Shown in pieces: positions 58,096-64,000 of a DNA stretch of 64,000 nucleotides; the first letter of the stretch is position 1; every line of letters starts with the position of its first letter. Location: contig NZ_BBXD01000018.1 in the NCBI RefSeq assembly GCF_001570545.1, forward strand, positions 139,782 to 203,781. Direction: 5' to 3'. Source of the stretch: Herbidospora mongoliensis. Its GTDB lineage: Bacteria; Actinomycetota; Actinomycetes; Streptosporangiales; Streptosporangiaceae. Position numbers and translations under genes: made by a program. The notes under the pieces are model-generated. The model ran no database searches. It saw only the letters and a list, made by a program, of their open reading frames with translations, and had not been told where the DNA came from.

Positions 58096-61000
58096 ATGGA
58101 CCAGCCCACTGGGGCTCAGTCACCCGGCACCTCGCCGCCCGGCACCCGCCCGTCCGCCCGCCGGCCCGCCTCGCGGTCGGTCGTGGTCAGCGTGGTGCTG
58201 GCGATGATCGCCGCGATGCTGGCCTTCGTGGCCAGCACGCCCGCCGCCCAGGCGGCCACGGTCGGCGCCGGTTCGTACACCGAGACGCTCCCCGCCGGCC
58301 GCTCGCTGCCGGTCGGCTGCGGCTCCCTGTCGACCAACCCGCGCGCCTACGTCACGGCGAACGCCCCGGCCGGCGCGGTCCCCACCAACGACTGGTGGTC
58401 GTCGCTGCTGTTCAAGAAGTTCGACTGCGCCTACAGCGAGCCGCTGCACGCGCACCCGATCTCCTACGACACGGTCGCCGGCGGCCTCGGCTTCTCCTAC
58501 AACACCGTCGCCGCGATCAGCGGCACCGCGACCGGCGTGGGGGAGTACCACTACCCGTACGTGCAGGACATCCTCGTCGGCGTGACCGGGCTGAACTCGC
58601 CCGACGCCAAGGTCGACGGCTGGACCGACTGGACGGTCAGCCCCTACTGGAGTGACGGCACGCGGACCCTTCGGGCCACCATCGGTCACGGCCTGCCGTT
58701 CGCCTACTTCACCAAGACCGGCGGCAACGCCCAGATCACCACCAGCGGCACCCCGACCGTGTGGTCCAACAGCGGCGGGACCATCGGGTTCACCGTCAAC
58801 GGCAAGGACTACCTGGGCTTCGCCCCCAGCGGCTCGACCTGGACGGTCAGCGGCACCAGCATCTCCTCGACGCTGAACGGCCAGAACTACTTCTCGGTCG
58901 CGGTGCTGCCGACGACGCCCTCGACCCCGGCGGCCACCCGCACCAGCCTGGCGAGCACCTACGGGCAGTACGCCCACGCGCACGTCACCGGCACCCGGGT
59001 GTCCTACTCGTACAACCCGGGCAACTCGAACGTCAGCACCACCTACACCTTCACCACCACGGCCCGCGAGGGCAGCGCGAGCGGCACCGTCATCGCGCTC
59101 TACCCGCACCAGTGGAACTACCTGACCGGTTCCACTCCGCTGGCACAGACCTACATCTCGGCGCGCGGCCAGATGAAGGTGGTCACCGGCACCTCGTTCA
59201 GCACCACGATGAAGTTCCAGGGCGTGCTGCCCGAGATCCCGGCCGTCGGCGACAACTCCGGCGGCGACCTGACCACGATCACCAACTACCTGAACGCGGA
59301 ACTCGGCGATCCCACGGCCGGCCTCGGCGACGACACCTACTGGACCGGCAAGGGCCTGGGCCGGGCGGCGCGCATCGCGGAGATCGCCGACCAGCTCAAC
59401 CTGACCGCCGTCCGCGACTCGGCGCTCAACCGGATCCGGACCAGGCTCAACGACTGGTTCACCGCCAGCTCGGGCAAGACCAGCCGGGTCTTCTACTACA
59501 ACCAGCAGTGGGGCACCCTGATCGGCTACCCGGCCTCCTACGGCTCGGACGCCGAACTCAACGACCACCACTTCCACTACGGCTACTACATCGCCGCCGC
59601 CGCGACCCTGGCGAAGTTCGACCCGACCTGGGCGACCAACGGCCAGTACGGCGGCATGGTCGACCTGCTGATCCGGGACGCCAACAACTACGACCGGGGC
59701 GACACCCGCTTCCCTTACCTGCGTGACTTCGACATCTACGCGGGTCACGACTGGGCGGCCGGGCACGGCGCGTTCGGCTCCGGCAACAACCAGGAGTCCT
59801 CCTCCGAGGGCATGAACTTCGCCAACGCCCTCATCCAGTGGGGTCAGGCGACCGGCAACACCGCCGTCCGCGACGCCGGTGTGTTCATCTACGCCACCCA
59901 GAGCGCGGCGATCCAGGAGTACTGGTTCGACGTGCGCAACCAGAACTTCCCGTCGACCTTCGGCCACAACACGGTCGGCATGGTCTGGGGCTCCGGCGGC
60001 GCGTACGCCACCTGGTTCAGCGGCGAGCCCGAGATGATCCAGGGCATCAACATGCTGCCGATCACCGGCGGCCACTTCTACCTCGGCGAGTGGCCGGCCA
60101 ACGTGCTGGTCAACTACAACGAGCTGGTCACCAACAACGGAGGACCACCGACGGTCTGGCAGGACATCATCCAGGAGTTCCGGGCACTCGCCGACGGACC
60201 GGCCGCGCTGGCGGCCTTCCAGGCCAACCCGAACTTCACCTCCGAGGAGGGCGAGAGCAAGGCGCACACCTTCCACTGGCTGCGCAACCTGGCCTCGCTC
60301 GGCACGGTGGACACCACGGTCACCGCCAACCACCCGCTGGCGAAGGTCTTCGTCAAGAACGGCACCCGGACCTACGTCGCCTCCAACATCACCAACACCG
60401 CGCTCACGGTGACCTTCTCCAACGGCACGACACTGACCGCGCCGGCCGGCAAGACCGTCACCTCGGGCCTGTTCACCTGGAGCGGCGGCAACGCCAACGG
60501 CGGCGGCACCCCGTCGCCCAGCCCGTCACCCAGTCCGTCGCCCAGCCCGTCGCCCTCACCGTCGCCGTGCGCGACCAACCTGCTCTCGCAGGGCCGCCCC
60601 GCCACCGCGTCGAGCGTCGAGGCCGCCTACACCGCCAACCTGGCGGTCGACGGCAACGCGGCCACCCGCTGGGCCAGCGCGTTCAGCGACCCGCAGTGGA
60701 TCCAGGTGGACCTCGGCTCGGTGCAGCCGATCTCGTCGGTGCAGCTGACCTGGGAGGCGGCCTACGGGCGGTCGTACCAGATCCAGACCTCCAGCAACGG
60801 GACGACCTGGGCCGACGTCTTCACCACCACCACTGGTGACGGCGGCACGGACAACCTGACCGTTTCCGGGTCGGCCCGCTATGTGCGGGTCTACGGCACG
60901 GCGCGCGGCACCGCCTGGGGTTACTCGCTGTGGGAGTTCAAGGTCTTCGGCGGCGGCGCCGGATGCCCCAGCCCGTCGCCCTCACCGTCGCCGTCTCCCG

Positions 61001-61473
61001 GCAACTTCGCCGCCAACCGCTACCCGCAGTCGAACGGCACCCTGCCCGGGACGACGGGCTCGGCCGGCAGCGTCACACTGGCCGCGGCCAACGGCAACCG
61101 TGACGGCGTCCCGACCAACGCCGCCGTCTACAACGCGACCGGCCTGACCGCGACGTACAGCGGCGCGGCCACCACGTTCGACGTGTTCGTCGACGCCGGC
61201 ACCAACGTCGGCAACGCCACGCAGGTCAGGGTCTCCTACGACCTGACCGGCAACGGCAGCTGGGACCGGGTGGAGACCTACACCTACTTCGCCACCGACC
61301 CGGTGGCCGGCTGGGAGCACTACACCCAGACGGCCGGGGTCAAGACGGCCACCGGCGCACTCGGCAACCTGGCCAACGGCTCGGTGCGGGTCGAGGTCTG
61401 GAGCGCGATCGGCTCCACCACGACCAACCTCGGGATCGGCAACCAGAGCGTCATCCGCCTGCCCTTCGCATAA
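58096..61473 (+). CDS. Secreted GH81 endo-beta-1,3-glucanase with discoidin-like and CBM56-like domains
   Basis: From the ATG at 58096 (GGAGG upstream) the protein has 1125 residues. A long signal peptide (SVVVSVVLAMIAAMLAFVAS, TPAAQAA) is followed by the GH81 catalytic domain to about residue 800, with LNDHHFHYGYYIAAAATLAK and NNQESSSEGMNFANALIQWG holding the conserved His and Glu residues. A Pro-Ser linker, a discoidin/CBM32-like domain (GRPATASSVEAAYTANLAVD), a second linker and a C-terminal beta domain like CBM56 follow. It should cut laminarin or fungal beta-1,3-glucan outside the cell. The promoter carries a CebR-type operator. Confidence 0.93.
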   Translation: MDQPTGAQSPGTSPPGTRPSARRPASRSVVVSVVLAMIAAMLAFVASTPAAQAATVGAGSYTETLPAGRSLPVGCGSLSTNPRAYVTANAPAGAVPTNDWWSSLLFKKFDCAYSEPLHAHPISYDTVAGGLGFSYNTVAAISGTATGVGEYHYPYVQDILVGVTGLNSPDAKVDGWTDWTVSPYWSDGTRTLRATIGHGLPFAYFTKTGGNAQITTSGTPTVWSNSGGTIGFTVNGKDYLGFAPSGSTWTVSGTSISSTLNGQNYFSVAVLPTTPSTPAATRTSLASTYGQYAHAHVTGTRVSYSYNPGNSNVSTTYTFTTTAREGSASGTVIALYPHQWNYLTGSTPLAQTYISARGQMKVVTGTSFSTTMKFQGVLPEIPAVGDNSGGDLTTITNYLNAELGDPTAGLGDDTYWTGKGLGRAARIAEIADQLNLTAVRDSALNRIRTRLNDWFTASSGKTSRVFYYNQQWGTLIGYPASYGSDAELNDHHFHYGYYIAAAATLAKFDPTWATNGQYGGMVDLLIRDANNYDRGDTRFPYLRDFDIYAGHDWAAGHGAFGSGNNQESSSEGMNFANALIQWGQATGNTAVRDAGVFIYATQSAAIQEYWFDVRNQNFPSTFGHNTVGMVWGSGGAYATWFSGEPEMIQGINMLPITGGHFYLGEWPANVLVNYNELVTNNGGPPTVWQDIIQEFRALADGPAALAAFQANPNFTSEEGESKAHTFHWLRNLASLGTVDTTVTANHPLAKVFVKNGTRTYVASNITNTALTVTFSNGTTLTAPAGKTVTSGLFTWSGGNANGGGTPSPSPSPSPSPSPSPSPSPCATNLLSQGRPATASSVEAAYTANLAVDGNAATRWASAFSDPQWIQVDLGSVQPISSVQLTWEAAYGRSYQIQTSSNGTTWADVFTTTTGDGGTDNLTVSGSARYVRVYGTARGTAWGYSLWEFKVFGGGAGCPSPSPSPSPSPGNFAANRYPQSNGTLPGTTGSAGSVTLAAANGNRDGVPTNAAVYNATGLTATYSGAATTFDVFVDAGTNVGNATQVRVSYDLTGNGSWDRVETYTYFATDPVAGWEHYTQTAGVKTATGALGNLANGSVRVEVWSAIGSTTTNLGIGNQSVIRLPFA

Positions 61474-61481
61474 CCGCTGAC

Positions 61482-61511
61482 GGTGGCGGGCCGCGAGGGC
61501 GGCCCGCCACC
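61482..61511 (+). terminator. Terminator after the GH81 gene
   Basis: GGTGGCGGGCCG (61482-61493) and CGGCCCGCCACC (61500-61511) form a perfect 12-bp stem with a 6-base loop, starting 8 bp after the stop codon. A short T-rich stretch (CTTCTTCC) follows. Confidence 0.85.
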
Positions 61512-61641
61512 CGGCTTCTTCCCGTGTACGTCTTCAGCGAGTCGGTTCCATTGACCGGAGAGTGGTGTGGCGTGTCCCCGCCGACCTGGCCAACACCACT
61601 ACGAGGTGCACGCCTCGGGGCCAAAGCCCTAATGTCGGTCC

Positions 61642-62190
61642 ATGTCCGAGATGATCCCCCGGGTCGAACTCAGTCCTCTCACCCTCGCCGACGAGGACGA
61701 GTTCTGCTCGCTCGTCGAGGCCAGCGCTGAACTTCACACGCCGTGGATGCAGCTGCCCACGACCGCGGAGGACTTCCAGGTCTGGATGCGCCGCTTCGCC
61801 GACGGCACCAACCGGGCCTATCTGATCCGCGTCCGGGAGACCGGTGCAGCGGCGGGCGCGGTCAACATCAACTCGATCATCCGGGGCCGCTACCAGGGCG
61901 CGTCCCTCGGCTACGCGGCCTTCGCCCCGTCCGCCGGGCGGGGCTACCTGACCGAAGGCCTCACCCTCGTTCTGCGGCACGCCTTCGAGGACCTGCGGCT
62001 CCACCGGCTGGAGGCGAACATCCAGCCCGCGAACAAGGCGTCTCTGGCCTTGGCCCAGCGCCTGGGTTTCCGGTACGAAGGCATGTCGCCCGACTATCTC
62101 TTCATCGACGGAGCCTGGCGCGACCACGAACGCTGGTCCATCACCGCACCGTCCCCCTGGACGCCCGACCCTTCGCTTCCCGAGGTCTAG
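61642..62190 (+). CDS. GNAT N-acetyltransferase (RimJ/RimL-like)
   Basis: A 182-residue GNAT enzyme: VELSPLTLADEDEFCSLVEA, GAVNINSIIRGRYQGASLGY, the acetyl-CoA loop AGRGYLTEGLTLVLRHAFE, and LHRLEANIQPANKASLALAQ, RLGFRYEGMSPDYLFIDGAW. It resembles RimJ-type acetyltransferases acting on protein N-termini or small amines. TAATGT lies 6 bp before the ATG, so the transcript is leaderless. There is no obvious operon partner. Confidence 0.9.
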   Translation: MSEMIPRVELSPLTLADEDEFCSLVEASAELHTPWMQLPTTAEDFQVWMRRFADGTNRAYLIRVRETGAAAGAVNINSIIRGRYQGASLGYAAFAPSAGRGYLTEGLTLVLRHAFEDLRLHRLEANIQPANKASLALAQRLGFRYEGMSPDYLFIDGAWRDHERWSITAPSPWTPDPSLPEV

Positions 62191-62201
62191 AACTCCGTCG
62201 C

Positions 62202-63074
62202 CTACACCAAGAACGACCTGACCACGCTGCTCGGCTGACGAGGCGGCCGGGGCCCGATGACGGAGAGAAGCCGGAGTCTCTCGTAGCTCTCGCTGCCCGG
62301 GACGGCTGTGTAGACCAGGAGCAGGTGCGCCTGGTCGGGGTCGAGAAGCGCCTGACACGCCAGTTCGAGGACGCCGACCTCGGGGTGGACGAAGCGTTTG
62401 ACGTCGCTGTAGCCGATGCCGACCTCGTGTTCCTGCCAGACCGTACGGAACTCCTCACTGCGGTCGAGCAGGAGGCGCTGGAGATGCGCGGCCCTGGAGC
62501 CCGGGCCGCGCAGCGTGACCACTGTGCGCAGTCCCGAGGCGAAGACGCGGGAGTGCAGCGCGTGGTCGTCCGGGTGGTAGAGCGCCCGGGTGGCCGGGTC
62601 GGTGAACCACCGGTAACCGATGCTGCGGGCCGGGCCGGTGTATCCGGTCAGGTCGCCGGTGAGCGCGACGCCGAGGGGAGTCTGCCGCAGCGTCTCGCCG
62701 AGCTCGGTGACGATCTCCGCGGGGGTGTCGGTGAGCCGGTCGAAGATGCGCAGCAGGCCGGGACTGACGTGCTCGCCGGTCGTGCCCCTCGTGGGCGGAT
62801 GGTGCCCGGCGAGCCGGAACAGGTGGTCGCGTTCGTCCAGGGACAGCCGCAGACCCTGCGCGATCGAGGCGATCATCTGCTCCGACGGGTGAGGTCCCCG
62901 CTCCCGTTCCAGCCGGCTGTAGTAGTCGGCGGAGATGTGGCAGAGCGTGGCGACCTCCTCGCGGCGCAGACCGGTGGTCCTGCGCCGCTGCCCGCGCGGG
63001 AGACCGACGTCTTCCGGCTGGAGTGACGCACGACGGCGACGCAGGAACTCGGCGAGCCCGGCTCGGTCGATCAC
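62202..63074 (-). CDS. MmyB-like XRE transcriptional regulator
   Basis: A 290-residue protein from a GTG at 63074 with GGGAG upstream. Residues about 5-75 are the helix-turn-helix (LAEFLRRRRASLQPEDVGL, RRTTGLRREEVATLCHISAD, YYSRLERERGPHPSEQMIAS). Residues about 100-275 are an MmyB-like ligand domain (GYRWFTDPATRALYHPDDHA, SEEFRTVWQEHEVG, KRFVHPEVGVLEL), in which relatives bind fatty acids. It is divergent from an SDR gene; in many actinobacteria such a regulator controls the adjacent SDR. The C-terminal tail (QPSSVVRSFLV) is longer than usual. Confidence 0.92.
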   Translation of the reverse strand: MIDRAGLAEFLRRRRASLQPEDVGLPRGQRRRTTGLRREEVATLCHISADYYSRLERERGPHPSEQMIASIAQGLRLSLDERDHLFRLAGHHPPTRGTTGEHVSPGLLRIFDRLTDTPAEIVTELGETLRQTPLGVALTGDLTGYTGPARSIGYRWFTDPATRALYHPDDHALHSRVFASGLRTVVTLRGPGSRAAHLQRLLLDRSEEFRTVWQEHEVGIGYSDVKRFVHPEVGVLELACQALLDPDQAHLLLVYTAVPGSESYERLRLLSVIGPRPPRQPSSVVRSFLV

Positions 63075-63220
63075 GGCTGCTCCCTCCCTCGTCATCGATT
63101 CCGTTCGTTCTACCACCGCCGCCGGGGTGGCCGGGTGCGGCCAGCCTGGGATTGTGAGGCCGTGGCTACCCCTGCCGATCGGGTGAACCCTGGAAACCGA
63201 TCGACCAAGGGAGCAGCACC

Positions 63221-64000
63221 ATGGCACGCACACGACCGGACCTCACGGTCCCCGACCTCACCGGGAGGCTCTCCGTCGTCACGGGGGCCAGCGACGGCGT
63301 CGGACTGGTGCTGGCGACCCGGCTCGCCGCCGCCGGCGCCGAGGTCGTCATGCCCGTCCGCAACCGCCGGAAGGGCGAGGCGGCGATCGCGACGATCAAA
63401 CAGCGGCACCCGGACGCCGCCGTGTCCCTGCGGGACCTCGACCTGTCGTCGCTGGCCTCGGTCGCCGCCCTGGGCACGACGCTGCGTGGCGAGAACCGGC
63501 CGATCCACATCCTCGTCAACAACGCCGGGGTGATGACCCCGCCGGAACGCCGGACCACCGCGGAGGGGTTCGAGCTGCAGTTCGGCAGCAACCACCTGGG
63601 GCACTTCGCCCTCGTCTCCCACCTGCTGCCCCTGCTGCGGGCCGGGCGCGCCCGGGTGACCTCGCAGATCAGCATCGCCGCGAACGAGAACGGCATCAAC
63701 TGGGACGACCTGAACTGGGAACGGCGCTACCACGCCCGCCGCGCCTACAGCCAGTCGAAGATCGCGTTCGGTCTGTTCGGGCTCGAACTGGACCGGCGCA
63801 GCCAGGCGGGCGGCTGGGGGATCACCAGCAACCTCTCCCACCCCGGCGTCGCCCCCACCAACCTGCTGGCCGCGCACCCCGAGATGGGCCGGCCGAACGA
63901 CACCCTCGGCGTGCGGGCCATCCGCGCCCTGTCCCGGCGCGGCGTCCTCGTCGGCACGGTCGAGACGGCGGCCCTGCCGGCCCTGCTGGCCGCCACCTCC
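63221..64000 (+). CDS. Short-chain dehydrogenase/reductase, 3' end outside window
   Basis: 260 codons are in the window without a stop. The ATG at 63221 has AGGGAG upstream. The cofactor motif is TGASDGVG (residues 21-28), NNAG follows, and the catalytic pair is in YSQSK with the preceding Ser in [19 protein letters not shown] marks the substrate side. It resembles retinol-dehydrogenase-like SDRs divergent from MmyB-type regulators. Probably about 40-50 residues are missing at the C-terminus. Confidence 0.88.
   Translation, partial: MARTRPDLTVPDLTGRLSVVTGASDGVGLVLATRLAAAGAEVVMPVRNRRKGEAAIATIKQRHPDAAVSLRDLDLSSLASVAALGTTLRGENRPIHILVNNAGVMTPPERRTTAEGFELQFGSNHLGHFALVSHLLPLLRAGRARVTSQISIAANENGINWDDLNWERRYHARRAYSQSKIAFGLFGLELDRRSQAGGWGITSNLSHPGVAPTNLLAAHPEMGRPNDTLGVRAIRALSRRGVLVGTVETAALPALLAATS

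Noticed and set aside
62191-62238. Plus-strand fragment reading NSVAYTKNDLTTLLG then stop
   Set aside because: It may be the tail of a lost gene opposite the MmyB-like C-terminus, but 16 codons are too few to identify.
1-64000. tRNA, rRNA, insertion sequences, integrase or attachment sites
   Set aside because: None was recognised on reading; no transposase, integrase or recombinase-like protein is encoded in the window.

Overview
The window is high-GC DNA with strong codon bias, GTG/TTG starts, many promoters with a TANNNT box 6-8 nt upstream of the start codon (leaderless-type transcription), SARP/AfsR-like, MmyB-like and LuxR-type regulators, and large secreted enzymes with Pro-Ser linkers. 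This fits a filamentous actinomycete chromosome, plausibly Streptosporangiaceae or a relative (inference from style and gene content; no marker gene fixes the genus). It reads as accessory or arm-like DNA: many regulators and secreted hydrolases, four decayed genes, no rRNA or tRNA genes seen, and no core operon apart from a detached trpBA pair.

Layout. 1-6.1 kb (minus): start of a sigma factor gene, a cytoplasmic subtilisin-like protease, then a run XRE-cupin / VOC protein / PadR / trpB / trpA / GntR, with a 34-bp perfect palindrome just before trpB. 6.1-12.5 kb: methyltransferase and DinB-like protein, an AfsR-like regulator, a hemerythrin-domain protein with an NTF2-like partner, and a terpene synthase pseudogene. 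12.7-21.6 kb (minus): a module of acyltransferase-like protein, SWIM zinc-finger protein, two large DUF6493-like paralogs and a cytochrome-b-like membrane protein. 21.9-29.2 kb: VWA/solute-binding lipoprotein, mug-type DNA glycosylase, a pentanucleotide repeat, a PEP mutase-like enzyme divergent from a TetR with twin operators, an ArsR/questin-oxidase pair facing across a mirror-symmetric promoter, an ornithine cyclodeaminase pseudogene and a secreted pseudo-metallopeptidase. 29.3-32.4 kb: a third DUF6493-like paralog carrying the promoter and first five codons of the SWIM gene.

32.4-46.8 kb: RNA methyltransferase, acyltransferase and alpha/beta hydrolase, a two-component system, a secreted SGNH hydrolase with ten FG-GAP repeats, an MFS exporter, an ABC-ATPase remnant, a secreted M23 peptidase with FG-GAP-like repeats, a membrane HTH protein, a sugar dehydrogenase remnant, and an SDR/SnoaL operon with a divergent TetR. 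47-64 kb: small secreted protein, secreted subtilisin with a discoidin-like tail, ArsR-like/MFS operon, DUF4331 protein, a pair of HExxH and degenerate-HExxH paralogs, a polytopic membrane protein, a secreted GH81 beta-1,3-glucanase behind a CebR/LacI-type operator, a GNAT acetyltransferase, and an MmyB-type regulator divergent from an SDR cut by the window edge.

How the genes work together: most units are local regulator-target pairs (PadR-trpBA, TetR-PEP mutase, ArsR-questin oxidase/VOC, TetR-SDR, ArsR-MFS, MmyB-SDR). The secreted glucanase, peptidases and SGNH hydrolase suggest attack on fungal or bacterial cell-wall polymers. The least understood parts are the SWIM/DUF6493 module with its relocated copy and the HExxH/pseudo-HExxH pair; these are the best candidates for undescribed biology.
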